This document shows, in pieces, positions 34,346 through 42,811 of a DNA stretch of 64,000 nt (its first letter is position 1; every line of letters begins with the position of its first letter). The notes under the pieces were generated by a model. That model ran no database searches. It was not told where the DNA came from and saw only the letters and a program-made list of their open reading frames with translations. The stretch is from Sphingomonas sp. PP-CC-1A-547. GTDB taxonomy: Bacteria; Pseudomonadota; Alphaproteobacteria; Sphingomonadales; Sphingomonadaceae. Position numbers and translations under genes: made by a program. The DNA is taken from the NCBI RefSeq assembly GCF_003610375.1, contig NZ_RAPZ01000011.1:372001-436000 (forward strand), given 5' to 3'.

Positions 34346-35941
34346 GTGACCTACCAGACGCACATCGCCCAGTTGACCAACCTCATCGCCGAACAGAACG
34401 GCACGTGGGACGCGATCTCGCCCGAGTCCGTCGCGCGGATGCGGTTGCAGAACCGGTTCGCCACGGGTCTCGACATCGCCCGCTACACCGCGGCGATCAT
34501 GCGCAAGGACATGGCCGCCTATGATGCGGACCCGGCGAACTACACCCAGTCGCTGGGCTGCTGGCACGGGTTCATCGCGCAACAGAAGATGATCAGCATC
34601 AAGAAGCATTTCGGCACGACCGACCGCCGGTATTTGTACCTGTCGGGCTGGATGGTCGCGGCGATGCGCAGCGAGTTCGGCCCGTTACCCGACCAGTCGA
34701 TGCACGAGAAGACCAGTGTCCCCGCCTTGATCGAGGAACTCTACACCTTCCTCCGCCAGGCCGACGCGCGCGAACTCGGCATGATGTTCCGCGACGTCGA
34801 TGCCGCGCGCGCCGCCGGCAACGCGATCGAGGAACAGCGCCTGCTCAACGCGATCGAGAACCACCAGACGCACGTCGTGCCGATCATCGCCGACATCGAT
34901 GCGGGCTTCGGCAATGCGGAGGCGACCTATTTGCTCGCGCGGAAGATGATCGAGGCGGGGGCGTGCGCGCTCCAGATCGAGAACCAGGTCAGCGACGAGA
35001 AGCAGTGCGGCCACCAGGACGGCAAGGTCACCGTGCCGCACGAGGACTTCCTCGCGAAGGTCCGCGCGTGCCGCTACGCGTTCCTCGAACTCGGCGTCGA
35101 GGACGGCATCATCGTCACGCGCACCGACTCGCTCGGCGCCGGCCTGACCAAGCAGATCGCCGTCAGCAAGGCAGCGGGCGACCTCGGCGACCAGTATAAC
35201 TCATACCTCGACTGCGAGGAGATCGATCCTGCGACCGCGCAGAACGGCGACGTCATCCTCAACCGAGACGGCAAGCTGCTCCGTCCCAAGCGCCTGCCGT
35301 CGAGCCTGTTCCAGTTCCGTGCTGGCACCGGCGAGGATCGCTGCGTGATGGACTGCATCGCGTCGCTACAGAACGGCGCGGACCTGCTGTGGATCGAGAC
35401 CGAGAAGCCGCATATCGAGCAGATCGCCGGCATGGTCGACCGCATCCGCGAGGTCGTGCCGAACGCGAAACTCGTCTACAACAACTCGCCAAGCTTCAAC
35501 TGGACGCTGAACTTCCGCCAGCAGGTGTTCGATGCCTGGTCGGCGGCTGGTGATGACGTCTCGGCCTATGATCGCGCGCGTTTGATGAGTGTCGATTACG
35601 ACGGCACCAAGCTCGCGGACGAAGCAGACGAACGCATCCGTACTTTTCAGGCGGATTCGGCAAAGCGCGCGGGGATCTTCCACCATCTGATCACGCTGCC
35701 GACGTATCACACGGCCGCGCTTTCGACCGACAATCTCGCCAAGGAGTATTTCGGCGACGCGGGGATGCTTGGTTATGTGAAGGGCGTCCAGCGCAAGGAG
35801 ATCCGCGAGGGCATCGCCTGCGTGAAGCACCAAAACATGTCCGGCTCGGATCTCGGCGACGATCATAAGGAGTATTTTGCGGGTGAGGCGGCTCTGAAGG
35901 CTGGCGGCGCGCATAATACGATGAACCAGTTCGCGGCGTGA
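34346..35941 (+). CDS. aceA: Isocitrate lyase
   Basis: A 531-residue glyoxylate-shunt enzyme that splits isocitrate to glyoxylate and succinate. The active-site motif is KQCGH at 219-223 with Cys221, the variant of the longer (about 530-residue) isocitrate lyase subfamily; the metal-binding region ADIDAGFGNA precedes it. The start is GTG with acgagg upstream. Malate synthase is not in the window. The 257 bases upstream (34089-34345) contain the leftward EcfG promoter and probably the aceA promoter; no other gene is seen. Confidence 0.95.
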   Translation: MTYQTHIAQLTNLIAEQNGTWDAISPESVARMRLQNRFATGLDIARYTAAIMRKDMAAYDADPANYTQSLGCWHGFIAQQKMISIKKHFGTTDRRYLYLSGWMVAAMRSEFGPLPDQSMHEKTSVPALIEELYTFLRQADARELGMMFRDVDAARAAGNAIEEQRLLNAIENHQTHVVPIIADIDAGFGNAEATYLLARKMIEAGACALQIENQVSDEKQCGHQDGKVTVPHEDFLAKVRACRYAFLELGVEDGIIVTRTDSLGAGLTKQIAVSKAAGDLGDQYNSYLDCEEIDPATAQNGDVILNRDGKLLRPKRLPSSLFQFRAGTGEDRCVMDCIASLQNGADLLWIETEKPHIEQIAGMVDRIREVVPNAKLVYNNSPSFNWTLNFRQQVFDAWSAAGDDVSAYDRARLMSVDYDGTKLADEADERIRTFQADSAKRAGIFHHLITLPTYHTAALSTDNLAKEYFGDAGMLGYVKGVQRKEIREGIACVKHQNMSGSDLGDDHKEYFAGEAALKAGGAHNTMNQFAA

Positions 35942-35948
35942 TGCCCAA

Positions 35949-35968
35949 GCCGGAGCGAAAGCTCCGGC
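35949..35968 (+). terminator. Hairpin directly after aceA
   Basis: gccggagc-gaaa-gctccggc is a perfect eight-base-pair stem with a GAAA tetraloop seven bases after the stop codon. There is no T-tract, so it may protect the 3' end or act as an attenuating terminator. Confidence 0.6.
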
Positions 35969-36088
35969 GCGGATCCGGCATCACGCCCGGCCGGCGGGGC
36001 CAAAAGCCCCGTCCGACGACGCGGCTTTGCCGCGGCGCTAAGGCTTGTTTCGACTATGCTAGCCTTGGCCGACAGCCGCGCCTGACAA

Positions 36089-36210
36089 TCCTCCCCCGCA
36101 AGGGGGAGGTGTCGCCGAAGGTGACGGAGGGGGAGGGCACGGAACAGACGTGTCGCTTTCCTCCCCCTCCGTCAGGCTACGCCTGCCACCTCCCCCTGGC
36201 GGGGGAGGAT
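36089..36210. repeat. Palindromic element (type C) between aceA and the hybrid kinase
   Basis: A close copy of the element at 29092: tcctcccccgcaagggggag at the left and ctccccctggcgggggagga at the right, with paired cores gtgacggagggggagg and cctccccctccgtc. Again it separates two convergent genes. Confidence 0.8.
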
Positions 36211-36229
36211 CGTTAGGTTGCGGTCGGCT

Positions 36230-39200
36230 TTACTTCGCCAAGTCCACCCGGTCCGCCGCGAGCGGTTCCGCCAGCGCCGTCTCGCCCAGCGATGCCAGCA
36301 CCGCCGCCGTCAGCGCGTCGAGCCCGTACGGCTTCTCCAGCATGATCGCATCCGTATCCCCTTCGACCGACGCGGTGTCCCCGCTAGCGAAGACAATCCC
36401 CACGCCCGGCCGCAGCGTGCGCGCAGTGCGGGCGAAGTCCGGTCCAGACACGCCGGGGAGGTTGATATCGGTCACCAGCGCGTCGATCGGCACGGTCTGA
36501 AGCGCGGTCATCGCGTCCTCCGCGCTCGCCGCGTCGACCACCACGAAGCCGCTCCCTTGCAGCATCTCGGCAGTGTTCGCGCGGATCATCTCGTCATCTT
36601 CTACCAGCAGGACGGTGCGCCGTGCCGACGCGTCGAGCCGTCGCTCCGCCTCGATCCGCGCATCGCGAGCGACCTTGGCACCGGGCGAGTCGCCGCGCTG
36701 CCGATTGGCGAGCACTTCGCGGAATTTCCGCGCCAGCGCCTCGCGCGAATACGGCTTCGACAACAGGTCGACGCCGGCATCGAGTTTGCCGCCGTGCACG
36801 ATCGAATTCTCGGTATAGCCCGACGTGAACAGCACCACGAGATTGGGCAGCCGCTCCTTCGCCTTGCGCGCGAGTTCCGGGCTTTTGAGCGTTCCGGGCA
36901 TCACCACGTCGGTGAACAGGATGTCGATCGGCACGCCGCTCTCGACGACGTTGAGCGCGCTGGCCGCGTCGACCGACTTGAGCACGCTGTAGCCGAGGTC
37001 GGTCAGCAGTTCGACGACGGTGGAGCGGACCTCATCGTCGTCCTCGACCACGAGCACCGTCTCCGTGCCGCCGCAGATCGGCCCCGCATCGGCGACGACC
37101 TCGACGTCCTCGCTCTCCATCGCGCGTGGGAGGTACAGCTTTATCGTAGTGCCCTCGCCGACCTCCGAATAGATCTTCACATGGCCGCCCGACTGTTTGA
37201 CGAAGCCGTAGACCATCGACAGGCCGAGCCCCGAACCCTTGCCTTCGCTCTTGGTCGAGAAGAACGGCTCGAACACCTTCTCGATGATTTCAGGGCTCAT
37301 GCCGCTGCCGGTGTCGGACACTGCGAGCAGGACGTACTGACCGGCTTCGACCTCCTCGTGGCTGCGGGCATAGGCGTCGTCGAGATGCGCGTTGCCGAGT
37401 TCGATGGTGAGTTTGCCTTGACCTTCCATCGCGTCGCGCGCGTTGATCGCGAGGTTGAGCAGCGCGTTCTCGATCTGCGCAGGGTCGATGAAGGTGTTCC
37501 AGAGGCCGCCACCGACCACCGTCTCGATCTCGACGCCTTCGCCGATCGCGCGGCGCAGCATGTCGTCCATCCCGCGCACGAACCGCGTGACGTTGACGAC
37601 CTTCGGCTCGAGTGCCTGGCGACGCCCGAACGCGAGCAACTGCGAGGCGAGTTTCGACCCCCGCGTGACGCCGGCCATCGCGTTGGCGACCCAGCGCTCC
37701 GCACGCTCGTTGCCGGCGAGGTTCTTGCCGAGCAGCTGGAGATTGCCCGAAACGACCTGGAGCAGATTGTTGAAGTCGTGCGCGACGCCGCCGGTGAGCT
37801 TGCCGACGGTCTCCATCTTCTGCGACTGCGCGAGCTTGGCTTCGGCATCGCGGCGTTCGCCGATCTCGGCGATGACGCGCGCCTCCAGCGTCTCGTTGAG
37901 CTGGCGGAGCTGGTCCTCGGCGCGCTCGCGGTGGCGGACCTGGCGGGCGAGCGCTTCGGCCTGCTCGCGCAACGCCGCTTCGGCGGCGCGCTGGTGCGTG
38001 ATGTCGGTGTGGACGCCGACCCATTCGATGACATCGCCCGCCGAATCGAGGATCGGCAGGCTGCGTACGGCGAAGGTACGCCAGGCGCCGCAATGGCGGC
38101 GGACGCGGTGTTCGAACACGAACATCGACTTGTTCAGGACGGCGGTGGTCCACGCCTTGATCGTCGATGCGACGTCGTCGGGGTGGATCGCGTCGGCCCA
38201 GCCGAAATTCTGGTATTCGTCGATCGACTGGCCGGTGAGCGTCGCCCAGCCAGGTTGCTCGCCGATCATCCGGCCGTCGGGGTTGTTGGTCCAGAGCACG
38301 CCGTGGACCGCATCCATCGCGGTGCGGAAGCGGCCGTTGCTGATGCCGAGTGCGGCCTCGCGTTCGGCGCGATCCTCGACGTCGATCCCTAGCACGTAGA
38401 TGCCGGCGACCGAGCCGTCCGCCTGGACATGCGGAACGTAGCGGAATTCGGAGCGGCGCGGACGGCCGTCGCGGTGCGGGAAGACGGTCTGCGCGATGAA
38501 GCTCTCGCCGGCAAGCGCACGCTCGAACGAAGGGCGACGATCCTGGTAGACCGCATCGCCGAGCACTTCGCGGACAGGCTTCCCGATCATCGTCTCGGGC
38601 GCGACGCCGAGCCATTCGTCATATTGCGCGTTGGCGAGACGGTAGACGTGGTCGCGGTCTATGTACGAGATCAGCATCGGCACGGCGTCGGTGACGCGGC
38701 GGAGTTCGGCTTCGCTGGCGGCGAGGCGGTGCTCGGCTTCGACGCGGCCGCTATTGTCGACCATCGTGCACAGGACGCCGCCGACAGTCCCGCCGGCGCA
38801 GTAGACGGGCGTATAGAACAGGTCGAGCGTCAGCGTTTCCGGGCCGTCGGGGCGCCGGAACAGGATCGGCTGGTCGCGGTAGGCGACGGTCTCGCCGCGC
38901 AGGCCTGCTTCGAGGACGGCGCGGTTCCAGTCCCACACTTCGGGGAAGGCGGTCGCGACCGGGCTGCCGAGCGCGGCGGGATGGCGGTCGCCCGCGACGG
39001 CGCGATAGCTGTCGTTGTAGAGCATGATGTGCTCGGGCCCCCACATCACGACCTTGGCGACGGGCGAGTTGAGGATGTTGGCGAGCGTGACGCGGAGTTC
39101 GGCGGGCCACGAGTCGAGCGGGCCGAGCGAGGTCGCGCTCCAGTCGCGCTGGCGGACGAGCAGGCCGCACTCGCCGCCGCCGATCAGGATTTCGGCTGGT

Positions 39201-39352
39201 GCGGCCGAGGCAACGTCACGGTCGCGCATCTGCTGGACCGCAGTGCGGACGATGGCGGCGGCGTCGCCGTGCCCTCCATCGGTCAATTCGTCGATGTAGC
39301 TGCCGAGGTCTGCGGGCAGGGAAATGGTGCGCGACGAGTCAGGCGTTGTCAT
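36230..39352 (-). CDS. Hybrid sensor histidine kinase with two receiver domains and an RHH-like N-terminus
   Basis: A 1040-residue soluble kinase with no membrane segment. Residues 8-45 (ISLPADLGSYIDELTDGG onward) look like a ParD/CopG ribbon-helix-helix. PAS-like domains follow at about 70-200, 213-328 and 335-455, then a coiled coil. The HisKA box VAHDFNN has phospho-acceptor His525. The ATPase domain (NARDAMEG, DTGSGMS, GSGLGLSMVYG) is complete. Two receivers follow, with aspartates in FTDVVMPG and VTDINLPG. It is not paired with a separate regulator. Signal and output are unknown. Confidence 0.9.
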   Translation of the reverse strand: MTTPDSSRTISLPADLGSYIDELTDGGHGDAAAIVRTAVQQMRDRDVASAAPAEILIGGGECGLLVRQRDWSATSLGPLDSWPAELRVTLANILNSPVAKVVMWGPEHIMLYNDSYRAVAGDRHPAALGSPVATAFPEVWDWNRAVLEAGLRGETVAYRDQPILFRRPDGPETLTLDLFYTPVYCAGGTVGGVLCTMVDNSGRVEAEHRLAASEAELRRVTDAVPMLISYIDRDHVYRLANAQYDEWLGVAPETMIGKPVREVLGDAVYQDRRPSFERALAGESFIAQTVFPHRDGRPRRSEFRYVPHVQADGSVAGIYVLGIDVEDRAEREAALGISNGRFRTAMDAVHGVLWTNNPDGRMIGEQPGWATLTGQSIDEYQNFGWADAIHPDDVASTIKAWTTAVLNKSMFVFEHRVRRHCGAWRTFAVRSLPILDSAGDVIEWVGVHTDITHQRAAEAALREQAEALARQVRHRERAEDQLRQLNETLEARVIAEIGERRDAEAKLAQSQKMETVGKLTGGVAHDFNNLLQVVSGNLQLLGKNLAGNERAERWVANAMAGVTRGSKLASQLLAFGRRQALEPKVVNVTRFVRGMDDMLRRAIGEGVEIETVVGGGLWNTFIDPAQIENALLNLAINARDAMEGQGKLTIELGNAHLDDAYARSHEEVEAGQYVLLAVSDTGSGMSPEIIEKVFEPFFSTKSEGKGSGLGLSMVYGFVKQSGGHVKIYSEVGEGTTIKLYLPRAMESEDVEVVADAGPICGGTETVLVVEDDDEVRSTVVELLTDLGYSVLKSVDAASALNVVESGVPIDILFTDVVMPGTLKSPELARKAKERLPNLVVLFTSGYTENSIVHGGKLDAGVDLLSKPYSREALARKFREVLANRQRGDSPGAKVARDARIEAERRLDASARRTVLLVEDDEMIRANTAEMLQGSGFVVVDAASAEDAMTALQTVPIDALVTDINLPGVSGPDFARTARTLRPGVGIVFASGDTASVEGDTDAIMLEKPYGLDALTAAVLASLGETALAEPLAADRVDLAK

Positions 39353-39426
39353 GCCGGACTAGTGGGTATGCGGCGCGCGCGTGTCAATGATTAGGGGTGT
39401 TTGGGAAGCTCCGCCCCTCCCTCATA

Positions 39427-39530
39427 CCACCCCGGCGAAGGCCGGGGCCCAATTGGAAAGGTGGCAGTAACGACGGGTGGCGCTCCGTTGACAACTTCAC
39501 CCAATTGGGCCCCGGCCTTCGCCGGGGTGG
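39427..39530. repeat. Palindromic element (type B)
   Basis: ccaccccggcgaaggccggg with gcccaattgg is mirrored by ccaattgggc with cccggccttcgccggggtgg, with about 44 bases between arms. The inner sequence gaaaggtggcagtaacg resembles the interior of the copy at 2738, so the whole unit, not just the arms, is conserved. Confidence 0.8.
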
Positions 39531-39561
39531 TGCGGGGGGAGCAACCGATCTCCAAGCATGT

Positions 39562-39612
39562 TTCCCCGCGAAGGCGGGTACCCAGACTGGGCTCCCGCCT
39601 TCGCGGGAGAAC
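39562..39612. repeat. Palindromic element (type A)
   Basis: ttccccgcgaaggcgggtac and gctcccgccttcgcgggaga face each other around ccagactgg. It is nearly identical in plan to the copy that encodes the C-terminus of the acyl-CoA ligase at 15091. Confidence 0.8.
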
Positions 39613-39668
39613 AAGGAAGAGGGGGCTGCCGTTCGATAGCCACCCCCTCCTAGTCACTCTTGGACCGA

Positions 39669-41222
39669 TCAGCCCTCGGTGCGCGGCAGGCCCAGCGGGT
39701 TGTCGTGCTTGACCGCCTTAGGCAGCAGCGCATCCGGCAGGTCCTGGTAGCAGACCGGGCGTAGGAAGCGCTCGATCGCCGCGGTGCCGACCGAGGTCGT
39801 GCGCGGGTCCGACGTTGCGGGGAAAGGCCCACCATGCACCATCGCAGGAGCAACCTCGACGCCGGTCGGCCAGCCGTTCGCGAGGATGCGACCGGCCTTG
39901 CGTTCCAGCACCGGCACCAGCGTCGCAGCGTCCGCGTAATCGCCTTCGTCGATCTGCAGCGTGATCGTCAGCTGACCCTCGACCTGCTCCAGAACCTGGC
40001 GGACCTCGCCGAGGTCGGCGCAGCGGACGATGATCGAGGCCGCACCGAACACTTCATGCGACAGCGCAGGGTCGGCGACGAACGCCTTGCCGGTGGTCGA
40101 GAACAACGCCGCACGACCGCGGTTTGCGCCTTCGGCTTCGGTGCCGCGAGCGAGCGTCTCGACCGCATCGTGACCGGCAAGCGCGGCGACGCCCTTCTCG
40201 TAGCTAGCATGGATGCCGGGGGTGAGCATGACCTGTGGCGCAGCCTCGCCAAGCGCGGCAGCGGCGGCTTCGACGAAGGTGTTGAGGTCGGGACCATCAA
40301 CCGCGACGACGATGCCGGGGTTGGTGCAGAACTGGCCCGAGCCCATCGTCAGCGAGCCGACATAGGCCTTCCCGAGCGCTTCGCCGCGCGCCGCGAGCGC
40401 CGCGGGGAACAGGATGACGGGGTTGACGCTGCTCATCTCGGCATAGACCGGGATCGGCTCGGGGCGCGCTGCGGCGAGTGCCACCAGCGCAAGGCCACCG
40501 CCGCGCGAGCCGGTGAAGCCGACCGCCTTGATACGGGCGTCCTTGACGAGTGCTGCGCCGAGTTCGTTCGCGGGACCCTGGACCAGCGAGAAGACGCCCT
40601 CGGGCAGGCCACACTTGGCGACTGCGGCCTGGATCGCCTTGCCGACCATCACCGACGTGCCGGGATGCGCGGGGTGGCCCTTGACCACGACCGGGCAACC
40701 CGCGGCGAGTGCCGACGCGGTGTCGCCGCCCGCGACCGAGAAGGCGAGCGGGAAGTTCGAGGCGCCGAACACCGCGACCGGGCCGACCGCGATGCGGCGC
40801 TGGCGCAGGTCCGCGCGGGGAGCGGGCTTACGATCGGGCTGCGCTTCGTCGATGATGACCGAGGCCCAGGCGCCGGCGCGGAGATGCTTGGCGAACAGGC
40901 GGAGCTGGCCGGTGGTACGGCCGCGCTCGCCTTCGAGGCGTGGGCGGGGCAGGCCGCTTTCCTGGATCGCACGGGCGACGAGCGGCTCGTGGATCGCCTC
41001 GATCTCGTCGGCGATCGTCTCGAGGAATTTCGCGCGCGTTTCGGGATCGGTTTCGCGGAAGGTATCGAACGCTGTTTCGGCGAGCTTGCAGGCTTCCGCA
41101 ACGTCTTCTTCGCTCGAAACGGCAAAGGCGGGTTCGATCTTCGCGTCGGTCGACGGATCGATCGCGAGGAAGGTGACGTCGCTGTCTACGGCGCGCGCGC
41201 CGATCGGGAAGGTACCGTCCAT
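39669..41222 (-). CDS. xylA: Alpha-ketoglutarate semialdehyde dehydrogenase
   Basis: A 517-residue aldehyde dehydrogenase of the group that oxidises alpha-ketoglutarate semialdehyde to alpha-ketoglutarate, the last step of oxidative pentose catabolism. The catalytic cysteine lies in [10 protein letters not shown], the general-base glutamate in VYAEMSS, and the cofactor region reads [15 protein letters not shown] 41222 has ggaga upstream. It is divergent from the LacI regulator and close to the other xylose genes, which fixes the role. The symbol follows Caulobacter xylXABCD and is not xylose isomerase. Confidence 0.88.
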   Translation of the reverse strand: MDGTFPIGARAVDSDVTFLAIDPSTDAKIEPAFAVSSEEDVAEACKLAETAFDTFRETDPETRAKFLETIADEIEAIHEPLVARAIQESGLPRPRLEGERGRTTGQLRLFAKHLRAGAWASVIIDEAQPDRKPAPRADLRQRRIAVGPVAVFGASNFPLAFSVAGGDTASALAAGCPVVVKGHPAHPGTSVMVGKAIQAAVAKCGLPEGVFSLVQGPANELGAALVKDARIKAVGFTGSRGGGLALVALAAARPEPIPVYAEMSSVNPVILFPAALAARGEALGKAYVGSLTMGSGQFCTNPGIVVAVDGPDLNTFVEAAAAALGEAAPQVMLTPGIHASYEKGVAALAGHDAVETLARGTEAEGANRGRAALFSTTGKAFVADPALSHEVFGAASIIVRCADLGEVRQVLEQVEGQLTITLQIDEGDYADAATLVPVLERKAGRILANGWPTGVEVAPAMVHGGPFPATSDPRTTSVGTAAIERFLRPVCYQDLPDALLPKAVKHDNPLGLPRTEG

Positions 41223-41236
41223 GTCAGTTCTCCAAA

Positions 41237-41539
41237 TCAAATCGAGGGACGCGCCGACCAGGGCGGTGGTGCGTCGGGAAATCGTTGGCCAAGATACACG
41301 CCGACCGTGAAGGTGGCGCTATCACTCCCGGACCCGTCATCCAATGTGGGGCGAATGCGAACCATGTTCCAGTGCGTAGCAGCAGTCGCGGACGGCAATG
41401 TGACACCGAGGCCATGGCTTGGGTAGAGTGTACGGATCAGATCGTATCGCACGCGCACTTCCCGTCCGTCCCATATGTGCTCGCTGCCCGGTAAGGCAAA
41501 ACCGATTGTCGGACTAATCTTGGGAGCGATAACACGCAA
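41237..41539 (-). CDS. Small hypothetical ORF or gene remnant upstream of the semialdehyde dehydrogenase
   Basis: A 100-residue open frame between the semialdehyde dehydrogenase and the LacI gene. Codon use is flatter at third positions than in the neighbours, and I recognise no family. The segment [12 protein letters not shown] hints at a beta strand, so it might be a fragment of a decayed gene. It sits where the dehydrogenase promoter is expected. The whole interval 41223-41636 contains nothing else convincing. Confidence 0.25.
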   Translation of the reverse strand: MRVIAPKISPTIGFALPGSEHIWDGREVRVRYDLIRTLYPSHGLGVTLPSATAATHWNMVRIRPTLDDGSGSDSATFTVGVYLGQRFPDAPPPWSARPSI

Positions 41540-41636
41540 GAGCGAACGGCGGCGACGCGATGTTCTCTGAGTATACGACCACGGTAACTCAGATTACATG
41601 CTGATAATATGGCAATCACCTGCTAAAAAGCGCGGC

Positions 41637-42728
41637 ATGAGCCTCGCCACGCGCAAGCCGCGCAACACTTCGGGCCGCAGAAGCGGCGCACCTACCATTT
41701 CCGACGTTGCGGTTCTCGCAGGCGTCTCACCGATGACCGTCTCGCGCGTCATCAACGGGGAAGCGAAGGTACGGGAGGCGACGCGCGAGGCGGTCAACGT
41801 CGCGATCGATACGCTGCGATACGCACCCAACCGCGCCGCGCGCAGCCTGGCCGGCGGCGGGCAGATGCGGATCGGCCTGCTCTACAGCAACCCGAGCGCT
41901 GCGTATTTGAGCGAATTCCTGGTCGGCAGCCTCGAACAGGCAAGCCGCAGCGACGTGCAGCTGATCGTCGAGAAATGCGACATTGGCGACCATGAGATCG
42001 AGGTCGCGCGGCACATGATCGAGAGCGGCATCGACGGCGTCATCTTGCCGCCGCCGCTGTGCGATTCGCGCGCGGTGCTCGACGTGCTGACGGAGGCCGG
42101 CGTGCCGACCGTGGTCGTCGCGACCGGGTCCCCACCGGAAGGGTCGGCTGCGGTCACGATCGACGATTTCGAAGCGGCCCGCGCGATGACCGAACACCTG
42201 GTTAAGCTGGGTCATTCGCGGATCGGGTTCATCATCGGCAACCCGAATCAGACCGCGAGCCGGCTTCGTCACGAGGGGTATCTCGCGGCGATCGCCGATG
42301 CCGGTCTGGCGCCGGACGAGTCGCTGGTGGTGAATGGCCTGTTTACCTATCGCTCCGGTCTCGACGGTGCCGAGCAATTGCTCGACGCGAAGGACCCGCC
42401 CACGGCGATCTTCGCCAGCAACGACGACATGGCGGCGGCGACCGTCGCGGTCGCGCATCGCCGCGGTCTCGACGTGCCGGGCGACCTGACGGTGTGCGGG
42501 TTCGACGACAGCGCGCTCGCGACGACGATCTGGCCCGAACTGACGACGATCCACCAGCCCATTGCCGACATGTCGCGCGCGGCGGTCGAACTGCTCGTCT
42601 CGGCGATCTTCAATCGTCGCAGCGGCGGCAAGGATGCGAACGGCCATGTCGTGCTCGATTATACGCTGGTGCGCCGGCAGTCGGACGCCGCGCCGCGCCG
42701 CCGACCGCCGTCGCGCGTTCACGGATAA
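41637..42728 (+). CDS. xylR: LacI family transcriptional regulator of the xylose genes
   Basis: About 363 residues. The LacI-type HTH with hinge covers ISDVAVLAGVSPMTVSRVIN near the N-terminus, followed by a periplasmic-binding-protein-like sensor domain (LGHSRIGFIIG, IFASNDDMAA, TVCGFDD). It is most likely a repressor responding to xylose or a pathway intermediate. The start is uncertain: ATG 41598 would add 13 residues, and neither candidate has a good ribosome site. It is divergent from the semialdehyde dehydrogenase and directly upstream of the dehydratase. The symbol is by analogy only. Confidence 0.82.
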   Translation: MSLATRKPRNTSGRRSGAPTISDVAVLAGVSPMTVSRVINGEAKVREATREAVNVAIDTLRYAPNRAARSLAGGGQMRIGLLYSNPSAAYLSEFLVGSLEQASRSDVQLIVEKCDIGDHEIEVARHMIESGIDGVILPPPLCDSRAVLDVLTEAGVPTVVVATGSPPEGSAAVTIDDFEAARAMTEHLVKLGHSRIGFIIGNPNQTASRLRHEGYLAAIADAGLAPDESLVVNGLFTYRSGLDGAEQLLDAKDPPTAIFASNDDMAAATVAVAHRRGLDVPGDLTVCGFDDSALATTIWPELTTIHQPIADMSRAAVELLVSAIFNRRSGGKDANGHVVLDYTLVRRQSDAAPRRRPPSRVHG

Positions 42729-42763
42729 CGCGAATGCCCGCGCTTGACCTACCGACGACCGTC

Positions 42764-42772
42764 GCGGTAGCG
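42764..42772 (+). promoter_or_regulatory. Possible LacI-type operator before the dehydratase
   Basis: gcggtagcg, followed by ctctcat, lies 40 bases before the xylonate dehydratase start. It shares the pattern GCGGTA(C/G)CG with a site before xylX at 49373. LacI-family operators usually have a CG-centred palindrome, so a regulator site is plausible. Confidence 0.4.
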
Positions 42773-42811
42773 CTCTCATAAGATAATCGATCGCGTTCAG
42801 GAGAGTTTGCA

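Larger units (their letters stand above)
39353..39668. other. Gene-free interval with two palindromic elements
   Basis: This 316-base gap between the hybrid kinase start and the aldehyde dehydrogenase end contains no plausible gene. It holds a type B and a type A palindromic element, listed separately. The kinase promoter is expected in 39353-39426, where I see no recognisable consensus. Confidence 0.6.

Noticed and set aside
36218..38392. A 724-residue plus-strand frame opposite the hybrid histidine kinase
   Set aside because: It is antisense to a well-defined kinase with intact H-box and receivers; no domain is visible in the shadow frame.
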